From positions 8,248,026 to 8,312,025 of the forward strand of contig BROE01000007.1 of the NCBI GenBank assembly GCA_036571765.1: 64,000 bases of DNA. The letters are read 5' to 3'. Under the pieces are notes generated by a model, which ran no database searches, had not been told where the DNA came from, and saw only the letters and a program-made list of their open reading frames with translations. A program made the position numbers and the translations under genes. Below, piece after piece: positions 22,401 through 34,867 of this stretch (positions within the stretch are counted from its first letter, which is position 1; each line of letters starts with the position of its first letter). The stretch comes from Plecoglossus altivelis (taxonomy: Eukaryota > Chordata > Actinopteri > Osmeriformes > Plecoglossidae).

Positions 22401-25400
22401 GCTCACACAAAGTAAACACACATGCAGTTGAAGCTCTACTGGTCTGTGTTAACCTTCCTCCAGATACTGGCTTCAATGGAAGGGGCTCCTGTCCCTCTGC
22501 CTCGCATCCCTGAGCAGAGGCCCATAGCTTAGCCTTAGAACCAACACCTTCACTGGGACATTAAAGATACAGGGTCAGGCCTGCAATGCTGTGGGATCTG
22601 AGGTATTATAAAGCTGTTCAAGTGAGGGATATACCTGTTGGAAGCAGGGTCATTGCAGTTTGGAGACGGTGAGATGTGCAATTAGAGCATTGCTATTTTG
22701 GGTTTCAAATGTGCGTGTGCGTGTGGGTTTGTGTTTATGCGTTTTTCACTACATTTTCCTGTTTGAGGCTAACATGCACATAAAGCTGATCCTCACAATA
22801 GCCTATTGTCTTCACTCCCAGTCACGCTTCCTGACGGGTCAGAATTCACGGAAATAAGAACACAGTCCAAACAAATACCAATGGCTACACCTCCGCCCTC
22901 AACGGCTCCCTGCTACTCCTGACTCCTCTGTGTTCCTCCACCCACTACTCCTGCCACAGACTAGGGGTAAAACTGACCAGAAAATGACAGACTGGCAGGC
23001 TGACTAACTGATTCGCTGGCAGATAAGCTGCATTACAGACTGACAGGCTAGCTGCCTGACTGGTTTTCCAGGTCTTTTAATGCTCCATGACATAAATATG
23101 TATTTTAGGGAAAACAGGGAGAAAATCTCCCATGCCAAATATATGATCTCTCACTCTCTCTCACCCTCCATAGCATAGCTCCACGCTCTTTTATACTGAT
23201 AGTTACTGAAGGACCCTGTACCATGGTCAGACTTCATGAAAACAAGACACTTAGGATTCTCATCTTCTGGTCAAAAGACTCTGCAGTGTATACCTTACTC
23301 CAGGAAAATGCGCACCTGTGTCCAGGATAGGATTCTCTAGACAGTCTTACTCCAGTCTTCAACCCAACACAGTAGCTGCTGTTATTCTACGAGTCATGTT
23401 AGTCTGGACCTCTGAACAGCAGCTCCTAGCAATCTTGGAGGATTCATGTAGAACAGCCCTGCGACTGGGGAAACGGTAGATACTAACTGTTCAATGCATG
23501 ACCTGAAAATACCCCTAATGGTGTGTTGAATTTAAGTGAGTTTTGAAGTAATGTGATTTCAGTTTAATACACATATACTTTGTTAGCCAAAACATAGATA
23601 GTCTGCTTGACCTTGCTATTAAAACCAAGGTTACATTTGTCAGGTAGCCCTCTGAATCAGGTTGGAATACTTGTAGCTAACCATCTAGACAACAATTACT
23701 GGTACTGGTGGCATACTAAATCCCGGAACTTTACCTTGATGTGTTAAGGATATTACTTTCTATATGGGATGTAGTTCTTGAACAGTCATCTTTTTTGTGT
23801 GTCTGGAAAAATCGAATCCTGTTCCATTCGCCTAGAACACCCCACATCCTTCTCCCTCCAATCTCCATTATATTATTAACTTTTTTAGTTCACTTCTCCT
23901 TGACTTCCTCTCTTCACCTCTGGTGTTTTCCTTCCTCCATTTGCATAGTCACTGGCCTCTGTAATGTGAACTGCCCTGTTCCGACACGAGCGTGAACTGG
24001 TGACAACACACCAGTAGGCTAAACAGTAACAAAAACCAGGACCATTTTACAGGCAGGACCATAACAGTTAAAAGACCAGACTAAAACTGTGATTTGTCTA
24101 AAAACACCCTCTTGTGCCACAGGAGAGTCAAGGAAGGGGGGATGGTGTTGGAAACACACAAACACAGACATGATTTCTAAAATAAAAACAAGTAAGGAGT
24201 CCACTGAAGAAAGCCTAGTCCTGGGTTAGGCTAGTGGGCTAGTAGCCTAGTACCGGCCCACTGCCTCCTTCCTCCCCTTTTCTAAATTTATCTTCCATTT
24301 TGTTGACTTTTACTTGTTATTTCTTTCTCTCCCTCCTTTCAGTTGTTATTCCTCTGGATACATGGTTACAGGGTCATTACCCCTTCGTCGTTCTCAGAAA
24401 GCCAAACAGTGATCTCTATCTCCACATAGCAATGGTAGCCTAGTCTAAACACACAGTGTGTGTGTGCCTGTATTTCACTGGGCTATGGGGAAATGACAGG
24501 GACTTGTTTCACCTCACTAGCTGGTCACTTCCCATGGAGGAGGGTGGTGGTTATCACCAGCCGATCAGAGAGCACACAGTCCTGATGGGATGGAACACAA
24601 GAAGAGGCTGGCTGCATAGAAAGCAAAATGGAGAGAGGGAAGGATAGAAAGAAATGTGGTGAGAGAAAACAGTTAAACAGAGAAACAGACACACTTGCAG
24701 ATGTACACAAACACACATACAAAGGCACACTGTTCTACAAACAGTGTTAGCTAGGTTCACATCTGGACCTGAGCCAGGCTGTGCACTGAAATGGTCTGGC
24801 AGGGTGTTTGACAGAGATTTCAATGTTGGTACATAGCAAGCTGGACACACACTTACACTCTAAATATATACTTGATAAGCAAGAATGTATTATTGGGAGC
24901 ATGTTGCCTTGTGTGTTTGAGTGAGACAGAGAAAGAGACAGAGAAAAAGAAAGAGAGAGAGAGAAGGATTTTCCCTGGAGAATGGAGCAGATGTTTTGCT
25001 AGAGCTGAGGCCTGAGAACCAGGGGTTTCTCCTTGCTGATTTGATGAGATGCTGACAGATCATGGCAGCACAAAGACTGATGAGGAATTGGTATGCAGTG
25101 TGGGAGATTAGGACTGTAACTGGGAGGCAGATGTAGTATGGAAGGGACAACTGGTCAAATATAGGGTGTCAATATTGGGAGACAAGATTTCTTATTAATC
25201 TTAATTTAAAAGATCTCAAAATGCATGTAAAGGGAAAGAAAGAGAGAGAGAGAGAAATGATGAAGGTCAGACAAAGCCAGAGCCAGTCAGACAAAGGATA
25301 AGAATAAAAGATGGAGAGGAGACAAAAAATGTAATCTTGCCTCCCATTTGGGACTCATATTTGAACAGTGTCCAAACTTTGTGGACTTCTAATGGCAAAT

Positions 25401-26639
25401 AGCTGGCATGCCTCAGAACAGAGTCTGTTTATTTTGGGAAGAAACAGAGAAGCAGAAAAGAGGGATGAAGGGAATGCCTGACGAAAATAGAAAGACTGTA
25501 AGATGTAATATCATGAAAATGGTAGAGGGGGAGACGAGAGAGAGAGCCATTCCATCAAAAGCATTGAACTTGATGCAATCAGATGTTGAAAAAGACAAGG
25601 AAGCAGATCCCTTTGACATTTGGATGGATGTTTGGCAAGTGTGTGTGGTTCTTCATCAGATATTCACTTCCACATGGCCAGTCGGAGCACCAAAACAGGA
25701 ACCCCAACCCTATCAAATATGTAAAAAACCGGGACATCAGTTCCATGCCTGGGCTGGGCATGGAGATTCATCTCTGGGTGGGTGGTGCTCACAGAGACCT
25801 AGCTAGCTTTGAGCTAGCTTCAGGGCCAGTCTCTATGCACAGCAGTCTGTGTTAAAGAGACAAGTGGGCAGTACCAGAAAAAGACAGAGCAAACCATATG
25901 AACTCAACAACAATCATTATATAGACATGCATTCAGAGAATACTCTGTTTCCTCCTCTTGCTGCCTCTCGTCTATTCTCACTTTAGATCTCTCATTCTAT
26001 TCTGCATGTCATCCAGTTTACTAAAATTGAAATGCAATTCTACAGGTTCTGTCATTTGAGTCTAGGCTGACTTGCCATCAGATCATTACATATTCATTCC
26101 GAGTGTAACTACGAGAACAGACAAACTGTCATGACGTCTGCTCGTGGTAGATGAGGAAGGGTGTTGGCTGGAAGAAGTTTTACCAAAGTTTACCAAAGGG
26201 TGTGTGTGTCCATTGGGGCTGTGAGGCATTTACACATTGATACTGGTGTGTGGTGTGGGGAAGTGCTAGACGGTTGTAGTTCATCAAGGTCCCTGGTTCT
26301 TGTTGGCCACCTGGGAGGGTTAAATACTTAGTGAAACATCAGTCTTTGAGGGAGGCTGAGGATGTCTCTGTGTTCCTGTTGATAAGACCATATCCTGGAG
26401 GTGAAACCAGCATGGGAAACTGTTCGCATAAAACACCTTGTGAGAATTGGATTTCTGTTGTCTAAAGGTCTAACTACCATACACAAACCTTACAGCTGCT
26501 GAACAAACAACATTGGTGTAGTTATACATTAATCATGAAAACTATTAAAGTTTCGTATGAGTCAATAAAAATAATGAGAACTCAACAGGTAGGTTTATCT
26601 GACTTCAAAATGACATTTTAAATTGCCTAGTTCATTGGC
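19440..26639. other. Long intergenic stretch without recognisable genes
   Basis: Apart from the MITE at 20648-20922 I see no exon with family similarity and good splice sites. There are AC/GT-rich and GA-rich patches (for example 21931-21945, 22180-22260, 24905-24965, 25230-25250) and pyrimidine-rich runs near 21600-21710. Regulatory elements may be present but cannot be recognised from one sequence. Confidence 0.55.
20648..20922. mobile_element. piggyBac-type MITE with TTAA target sites
   Basis: The left end is TTAG then CCCTCGTGCTCTCTTTG (20652-20668); the right end is CAAAGAGAGCATGAGGG (20902-20918) then TTAA. The two 17-base ends are inverted repeats with one mismatch, and the flanking TTAA (one copy mutated to TTAG) is the piggyBac target site. 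The 267-base interior has no coding capacity, so it is a non-autonomous element. Confidence 0.7.
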
Positions 26640-26931
26640 TAACGTATAAGTGAATCCAGTGAGGTACCCGCTCTCGTTTGCCCTGCCCACTATTCTTGAT
26701 TTGGTTATATTTTATCGCCTGCTAGCCTATTTTGCAAACGTCCGCCCATTTCGTTTTCAAGTGTCCCCCAAACTCATTTCAGTTTCTCAGCTAGGACTAG
26801 CGGGATTGCCATACTGCGGTACCGGTTAAAGTAAAACATAAATTACAGCCCGTAGACAACATACCACACTTATTTTTTCTGTGCGGAAAGGATTTTAATC
26901 TGAATTTGAGCTTTTGGTATCCTCTAACGAT
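26640..26931 (+). promoter_or_regulatory. cdc42ep1: Candidate cdc42ep1 promoter and non-coding first exon
   Basis: A donor ACGAT/GTAAGTTTTC ends a possible exon at 26931. Upstream are GC-richer motifs typical of promoters (CCTGCCCACT, CGTCCGCCCATTTCG near 26740-26755) and a TATA-like TTATATTTTAT at 26704-26714. The assignment to cdc42ep1, 4.7 kb downstream, rests on strand, the absence of other genes between, and the usual human gene structure with a distant non-coding first exon. It could instead belong to an unrelated non-coding transcript. Confidence 0.35.
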
Positions 26932-29900
26932 GTAAGTTTTCTATTTCTTTATTAACATGTTGACGAATTGAATCACATTTTTCGTAATTACATTTTAAGT
27001 GGGCTTGTAGAGTGGCCAAATCAACATGTATTTGTATAGACCTTTTTACAAGAAAGGTCTCAGAGGGCTTCACATACACATACACTGGCTATCTAATGAA
27101 GTAAGTATGCTTTTCTAACAGTCACAGTAGGCATGCCTGAGATTCTGAGACGCATTGATGGCCATGCAACTGACATATGTTTTGAGAGACAAGTGGTTTG
27201 TGACAGTCCTACATATGTCTCACAGATGAAACTTAATCCGTTGGCTGTTGGTGCTGAACTGAAGTATATTTAGGGCTGCCTTGACCGCAATATCTCTCAT
27301 CCTAGTATGACTACAACTCATGAGCCTACTGCTCCTAAATTACATCGCGTACGTTCTGCCTTGTAGTTGTACGGACACAGTCAGTTATGCAGCCTACAAT
27401 AATCTCCTCGACATAATAAGGGCCGTAGTGAAAACTATGTGTTAAAAGGAGCACGTGCGTTTTTTTTTTTTTAAAGATAACTGACTTTTAAATTATATTT
27501 TTTACAACAGTCTGACAGTTTGTCATACCAAAGCCTACCACCTAATAACCTTCCAAATATGAACTGCGCTGCCACTAAAAATGCAGTGATATATATGCTT
27601 ACCCAATTACTCGTAAAACCTATAAGTTCATAGGACCGACGAGGGAGTGTGTTTGCTTTGCTGTGAACTCATAATCACTAATCAGCCGAGATGAACTCAA
27701 GACTGATCAATGAGTGTTGTTAGAGGAGCGGGCGCTGTGATAACCTGTTACTTCACAGCACCGTGTTCTGTTGGCCTGAGCTTGCCGCACGTCTTATTGA
27801 TCCAGTTCAATGGATAACAATAGTCCATAATACTGACAGATCTGTGGCTAGTATGCTTTATCGATTGCTCTCTTTATTTTTTCCAACTAAGATATCATAA
27901 TGGTTGGCAAAGGTAGCAGTAAGAAGTTGGAAGAACTGCCGCTCAGTATTTCTAGAGTACTAAAGTGCAAAGTCCGGGGTGCTTGCCGCCAATCTGCAAT
28001 GCAGTACATCCCTCTGTCAGGAGGGTCAGCAGTGAAAATAGAGTGAGGTCATTACATGACAGTTTCATCCAATGGGAGCTATCCTTAGCTATGTTACCTG
28101 CTCCCAACATTCCTTCTGGGTGACCCACTGCCCTTTTGCCATCTTTGACGTAAACAGGAGGTCAGTTTGTAGGAGGTGTGAACTTTCATTTTGAGTGTTT
28201 GTCTTTACACCTGACCGGGGCCCTTTTCTCTTTGGTATGTGTGTGTGTGTGAGTGTGAGAGAGAGGGTGTTGGAGGAGATGAAGGTGTGGGTGGGAGACC
28301 AGAATGTGGAGGGTGGGATCTTGCCACACGTGAAGTTCAGTAGAGAAACGTTATGTGCTTCATCAAGCTGTCATTACCAAATGGTCACAACTGACGCCTT
28401 TCTTGACCACCTCAAAGGGTGCTCTCAGTAATACGAGAGAAAACAAATGGAGGGAGGGGGGAGAGAGAGAAAGAGAGAGAGAAGAGAGAAAGAAGGGCAA
28501 AATAAGACGCAAATAGATGTATGAGAGAGAGAGAATGTGGTTTTTGGAGTATGGATATTTGAGGAAACATTACAATATTTTCTTGGCTCAGGAGGAAGTA
28601 ACAGTTATGTTTCCCTTGGATAGAAGTAGAGCCCAGAGGGGAAAAATGAGAAGGAAAGTCACAGGGTCAGTGAAAAACTGTGTCCTTATCTTGTATGTTT
28701 GTTCACCTGGTTAACTGGGTTAGTGAGTGTGGGATATGAGGAGGTTTAAGGTTGGTAAAGAGGGGAGAGAAGAGGCACACAGTTCATTCTGGCATAAAAA
28801 TGTTATAAGAGAAATGATTTAGGACCCGTTGGTGAGTTGATGGTAGCAGTTTAGTTGGTTAAACAGCTCAGTTTACAGTTAAACTGGAGTGTACGTTGCA
28901 CTACAGAGATGGAAGCTGAGATGGAAAAGATCAAAACCAAATGTGGTTCTGAGAATGTGGGCTGGAGGATGGATGTAATTGGGAGAAAGAGAAGAGAAAG
29001 AGGGTGAGTGGAGAACGTTGAAGGAAGAAAGGGAGCAGAGATCAGTGATGTTTCTCCCAGGAATCTGTCCACACACACAACTCCCATTAGATGGTGGTTT
29101 GTCTGGTCTCCAGAACCCGTACTGACACACAGACACATGGTAGCAAACGCAGGCCAATGGAAACCCCATGACTCATCACTATGTATGTCCTTCCTTCTTT
29201 CTCAACCCTGTACCTCACTCCCTCTCACCCGCCTTCATCCCTGTCCCCTTTGTCTCTCACATCTCCTTCTCTTTTTTACAATGTCTCTCCTTCCTGTCTC
29301 TCGCCTTTTCTTTCCACCAGCAGACAGATCATTCCTGTTCCTGCTCTTCCAGCCCAAAGAACCTGTAGACCAGGGGACCTGAACCAGCCCAGCCCTAGGA
29401 GGAGACAGCTCAACGGGGGAAGAAAAGAGGCTAGATTAAGGGCTAATCCTGGACATGATCATCTCCACTCCGGAGGGGCATCCCACTTATTTCCTTCCAA
29501 GGAGTCAGACAGACGCTCAGATTAATGTTTTAAACGTATTACCTTAATTTATGTTGTCTTTGCTCAATCTGGAGGATCATTCTCAACCTTTGCTATCAGA
29601 TTCCTGGAGTGCCGGCCGCTGGATTAATTAAACTCTGAAAACAACAAACCGGGTGGAGGAGAGAAGGAGAGGATGAGAACAGAGAAAAGAGTGAGAAACC
29701 AGAGAGCTGCATACTACATAATTGGATGAACCTGAAACACGAGGCTGTGTTGGAAGAACTGTGGAAAGAGCTGTAGAAACAGGCACATCCATCTTTCTCT
29801 CTCGCTCTCTTCCTCGTTCTCTCAATTTTTCTCTATCGGCCTACATCATTGCAGGGGGACAGGCCAGACTCATGCTGAGCGTGGGCCAAAGGTCCTGTGT

Positions 29901-31656
29901 TTAGATCAGGATTAAAGAGGCACGGAGCCCACACCCTTCTGTTAGCACACCAGGATGAGTCTGAGCTAGTCTCCTCCCCATAAATACATGGTTGACCAAT
30001 CAGGAACATTATTCAAGTTGAAGGTAGTGTGCATGAAAAGACCAAGTTTGTATCCTTAATTCACAAACACGATTTGGTTCTTACCAAGATCTATTTTTCT
30101 TGCTTTCTTTCCTTTCCAGCTTGAAAATGTTCTACAGGAAGTGTGGTTTCTAGTTTCTAGGGGTTGGGTTGACACTCTCCATAGATGAGCAGCCTCTCAG
30201 CTCCAGACTCACACCTCAGAGCCGGTCTGCTGCTTCTCGTCAAGCCCTCACTGCTGGGATGTTTTCCTGCCCACTGAAGGTTCGAAGTTAAGGAGAGAGG
30301 GCCTGGGACTGTGGTCAGAAGCGAATTAAAAGGCTTCTTCAGACCTGACGCAATCCCAGTCCAGGTCTCTGCCAGAGAAGCCTTGTGTGAAGCTTGCTGA
30401 CCGTGCGTGGGAGGTAGAGAGAACTTTGAACACAGCCACAGGACCCTGTCAGGACACGATTCTAACATAACATTTTAAAACAGGGAATCCATTAGTCTTC
30501 TGGTAAAGAATAATACGTAAAGTATATATTTTTAGACGTCTGTCATTGCTTACTCACTCCCTGGGAGATTGCTAGCTGGCTAAGTGATTTTCTTATCTGT
30601 GTAGTTGCTCTGTTTTGGCTAAATGCTGTGTTTTATCCTCCCAAACATATTTGGTTTATAAACTACTGCTTGTCAGATCAGATTGTAATAAAAGGTACTT
30701 TCCCTGCTAATAGGGCTGCTAATGTTCCTTCATATGGACAGGGCAGATTGACGGGACACAATCTGGAGAAACTGAGCAGTCCTCCACAGCTCTGTTTCTG
30801 AGACTGAAAGCAGACTAGAGCTTTTGCCAGGCTCCAGTCCAGAGCAGGGACAGACAGGACAGACATTGTGGTCTATATTTACATGGTTCCAAGACACTGG
30901 ATTTTGGAGTGCGGAATTCTATAAACCAGCTAAAGTCTATTGGGAAAAAAAGGATTTAGTTACCTTATAACTGAATGTTATTTATATGCCATATAATCCA
31001 GATGGAGCCTACTAGACTACCTATCAGACCTTAATTACATTAGACAGCAACACCTTCTAGCCAACAGAGTTCAGACAGTTCACTTTAAAGTTTTAAAACT
31101 CCTTCTTTTGGTTGATCAATGTTTCCAGTGTTTTAACCAGGCATGTTTGCATCTTGAGCTGGTCTTATTTCTGAGCTGATGTTTAATAAACTCAGAACTA
31201 TAAACAACTGCACATAGCAAGTATCTAGTCAACACTCTCTACCTCTCCTTCTGACCTCTTTCTTACCGACTGGCTGCTTCCAGGAACTGCTGCATAGTTT
31301 TCTCCCGTATTCATCTGGACCCAATCAAGCTGGATATGGACAACAAACAAACAACAGCTCAATAGGACTGGACCTGCCTGCGCATGACAACAGATTATAT
31401 CCCATTGCGAGATTCTGTGAGATTGTGAGAAGTGGAGATCCAAAACCTGCTCTCACTGTTCTCAATACTACAAAGCTAATACACGTTGATGACACGCATG
31501 AGTTTAGAGACAAGAACCTTCCCGGAAAACAGGAACATACTTTGGACTCCCAACATTATAGGGACAACTCAGATTTTTGTGACATCATAAAACATTCCAA
31601 ATCCATTTCAAGGATTGTGTCAAAATAGTTTGTCCGTTGTCCTTGTAAGCTCCAGT
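26932..31656 (+). other. Presumed first intron of cdc42ep1
   Basis: No coding exon was found. The interval includes a T-run (27460-27472), GT- and GA-rich patches at 28229-28265 and 28455-28495, and pyrimidine-rich runs around 29190-29320 and 29790-29835. A possible acceptor CCTTGTAAG lies just before the cdc42ep1 start codon at 31657. Confidence 0.45.
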
Positions 31657-33710
31657 ATGAATCTGGGAGGAAAGCTGTCTGGACTGAAGGGCCTGGTCTC
31701 CCAGTCTCAGGGGAAACGACGCTTCAAAGGCGACCTGACCCCAGACATGATCAGCCCTCCGCTTGCGGACTTCCGTCACACCATGCATGTCGGCCGCGGC
31801 GGGGACGTTTTTGGAGACACCTCCTTCCTAAGCAACCATGGTGGAACAGCCAATGGAAATGGAGACACAGATTCCATGACGTCGCCAGACAATAAAATCG
31901 GGGCATTCTTCTCCAGGACCCTCCGACACGTTAGGAAGACCCCCGATAGGCCACGAGGGGATTCTAAGGACCTTTCCCCCCCGCCTCCCCTTATCTCCCC
32001 CATCATCAAGAACGCCATCTCCCTCCCCCGCTTGGATGTGGAGCTATCGAACGGGGGATCACCAACCAAAACACTCTTCTCCAGCCCTGCAAAGACACAA
32101 GATGAGACAACATTTTCCTATGGTAAGGGAAGTCTATTATGAGACAATAAGCACACGGGACAAAAGCTTGAGTATGTGGTTCACATATGTACACTTAAAG
32201 TACAAACACACATACAGAGAAACCTCACCTCATCACAACGATATACTTACAGAGAAAGGTTAGAGTTTTGGTTAACCCTTCTCAGATGTTACACAGAAGA
32301 AGCAGAACAGTAGCAGCTGTAGGACATGCTGTAAAAACACAGTCCAACCGACAGAGAAGCCTTGACAGATGTCTCTTCCTCCAGCTCTCAAAACACCTTG
32401 GCTCACATACAACACTCCTAACAATCTGTCAAGCCTTCAGTGATAAGGGAGAGCTACAGGCGGTGTAGGTCTGCTTCTGATGGCTTGTAGAATAGTTTGC
32501 CCCTCTCAAACACCTATGTCTCCCTGTCCTGCTGTGACCTTGTGTGTTGGTGTGTTAGTGTGTGTGTGTGCCCCAGGTCACGAGAGCAGTGGGGTATGAC
32601 TGGGGGACATGTAAGTGCCTGACTTGGCAGACATGCCTGGGAGGGGATGCATAGTTCACACACACAGCTGCTGGGCTGATGGAGTCAGCACCCTGGCAGC
32701 ACAACACACTGACGTGGAAGTCTCTCGGATAGCTTAGTGTTCAATGCCCCCTGTAGGTGTTGATGGGTCAAACTTCTTGCACCCACATACATGTTATATG
32801 GGAAATGATCTGTGATGAACTTTTTTGACTCATACCAGGACAGCCAACTGTGCATTTTATTTTTTTCTATGATAATTAGATTGTATTAAACGATAATTTG
32901 ATTGAACATACTCACCTAGGGTTCTTATAATGTGCGATCTTGAGTGTTATTTTGTGTTTGGAATTTAATCATCCCCTTCTTCTCTCCTTAGGTCTGGAGT
33001 CAGGCTTTGTCACGCTACCCCGTCTTTCCCGGTCAGAACGGCAACAGTCCTCAGGTTCTACTTCGTGTTCTCCAGACATCCACTGTGTCTCATTAACTGA
33101 TACCACGGATGCCATCCAGTCAGTGAGCTCTACCCCAAAGTTGACACTGAACCCTGATTTGATCCGATCTGCTTCCCTGATCTCGCTCACCTCACTCACC
33201 TCACTCACCTCCTTCACATTTGACCTCGGGCCATCCCTCATGAGTGAGGTCTTTGGCTTGATTGACAGCCCCAAGGTCCAACTGGGGCCAAGCCACACCT
33301 GGGAGGGGGAGGAGCTAGAGCATAGCTTTGCTTATGGGGGCTCAGAGATGGACTCTGCAACCATCTCATTGGTGGATTCACTGCTGAGGGATGACTGTGG
33401 CAGCAGGAAGAGTCCATATGGGCTAGAATGGACAGAAGAAGATGAAGAAGCAGAGGCCAGCATGAAAGAGTCAATGAACAGTCAACTGTCTCCTAAAGAC
33501 CAGATGGGGTCACCAGCCTGGGAGAGGCTGGGGATGGAGAGTAGGGGGTCCCAGAGTGTCACAGATATACAGTCACCACATCATGTTGGGGAGCCCCAAC
33601 AGGGACAGCTGCCAAAGATGAATGCGGTTGGAGAAATCCTAACCAACCATCTCAGGATGAAACCTTCATCCTACAGCTATACAGATGAGGAAGAGGAGAT
33701 TAAAGTATAA
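31657..33710 (+). CDS. cdc42ep1: CDC42 effector protein 1 (BORG5)
   Basis: BORG proteins bind GTP-loaded Cdc42 through a CRIB motif and organise septins and actin. Coding exons are 31657-32122 and 32992-33710, phase 1, 394 residues. Visible: MNLGGKLSGLKGL at the start; the CRIB region MISPPLADFRHTMHVG followed by GRGGDVFGDTSFLSNHGG, which matches CDC42EP1 closely; the BORG domain motif SPIIKNAISLPRL; LESGFVTLPRLSRSE at the start of exon 2; FDLGPSLMSEVFG; and an acidic C-terminus ending DEEEEIKV (human ends DEVKV). The region SLTSLTSLTSF is a short in-frame repeat. The Ala/Pro heptad repeats of human CDC42EP1 are absent. Its convergent neighbour is sh3bp1, a GAP for the same GTPases. Confidence 0.93.
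32123..32991 (+). other. cdc42ep1 intron between the coding exons
   Basis: Donor TATG/GTAAGGG and acceptor CTCCTTAG. Short GT-rich tract near 32555-32570; nothing else recognised. Confidence 0.8.
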
Positions 33711-34655
33711 CCCTCAGATCTGTTCAAAACAAAACATTACGTTCCTTATGTTAGATGCATCAGTTTTTGATCACAAAATCATATCCATCCTGTGTGGATG
33801 ATATGGGACCACACGGGTCTGTGTTTCCAATGAGCTTTAACGTGGATGTAAAAGAACAGTAGTCTCATTCTTCATATTTCCAAAAGTTAAAGTATGAATG
33901 TAAACTGTTACTGTTAAATTATGTAAAGGAATGACTGAAATAATTGTATAGCAAAGAAAATAGACTGATATGAGAACGTACGAGAGAAAGTAGCGGACAT
34001 GCAAATGCAACGAAGAATAGGAAGTGCTCAAGTAAAAGGCACAACTCTGATATGTCAGAGCATGTGAGTGTCTACACACAGTATCATTTCGTGTTTGCAA
34101 TGCTGACTGCGTTTCTCACAAAGCACCAATACTCCGAATGTAAAGTGAATGTGTGTCAAACCAGCGTCCAAGTCTGGATATCAACCAAACTTCAGTCTTT
34201 CACACCACCATGCTCTAACAAACGACAACACTAAAAGAAGAATATGATCATCTTTTGTGGGCTACAAGCACAACTTCAGCTGACAACCAAAGATACTTTA
34301 CCTACAGAAAAAGTCAAGATCTGAACCTTCAAACTGACCTGAAGCCACAGAGGAGGAAGATTTGATACATTATAAAAACAAATGTTTGCTATGCATTTCT
34401 TCTGCGTCTTGCACACACCATTAGCACCCGTTTGATGCATTATCTAGCAGCTTGTGTATATGACAATGATCTAATGTTAAGTCTATTATTTTATTCAGAG
34501 AGACTGTTTCCTACCAAGAACAAAAATATATGTTTTAATTGTAACATTTATTGTCCTTATACAACAAAATACATTATGGAAATTACTTATGCTGCAATTA
34601 ATACATGTTATTCAAATATGAATATGAAAATACAATAAAAATCTGTTTTTGGTAG
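33711..34655 (+). terminator. cdc42ep1: cdc42ep1 3' untranslated region and poly(A) signal
   Basis: AT-rich sequence follows the stop codon. AATAAA occurs at 34634-34639, with further copies at 34710-34715 and 34722-34727. The last two lie within about 100 bases of the opposing sh3bp1 signal, so the two transcripts may overlap at their 3' ends. Confidence 0.6.
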
Positions 34656-34802
34656 TATCTGAAATACTTAATTGACAAAGTACGAGGAGCTCATCTTTTA
34701 GATCTTATCAATAAAAGGCCAAATAAATCATAAGATAGCACCTTGTTGTTACTATGAAACAACAAAGCATGTTTACAGGCCAATGAATCAAATGCTTTGT
34801 GT

Positions 34803-34808
34803 TTTATT
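34803..34808 (-). terminator. sh3bp1: sh3bp1 poly(A) signal
   Basis: TTTATT on the plus strand (AATAAA on the minus strand), 60 bases beyond the sh3bp1 stop codon at 34868-34870. Confidence 0.65.
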
Positions 34809-34867
34809 CCTTACTAAGGACAGTCATAGCTTTATGTTTTTTAACAGATCATATCCATTGGCTTACA

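Noticed and set aside
25408..25806. 132-codon plus-strand frame in the intergenic gap
   Set aside because: No family resemblance, no splice context, composition like surrounding DNA.
29008..29525. Overlapping frames of 114-124 codons near 29000-29500
   Set aside because: They arise from pyrimidine-rich low-complexity sequence; three overlapping frames are equally open.
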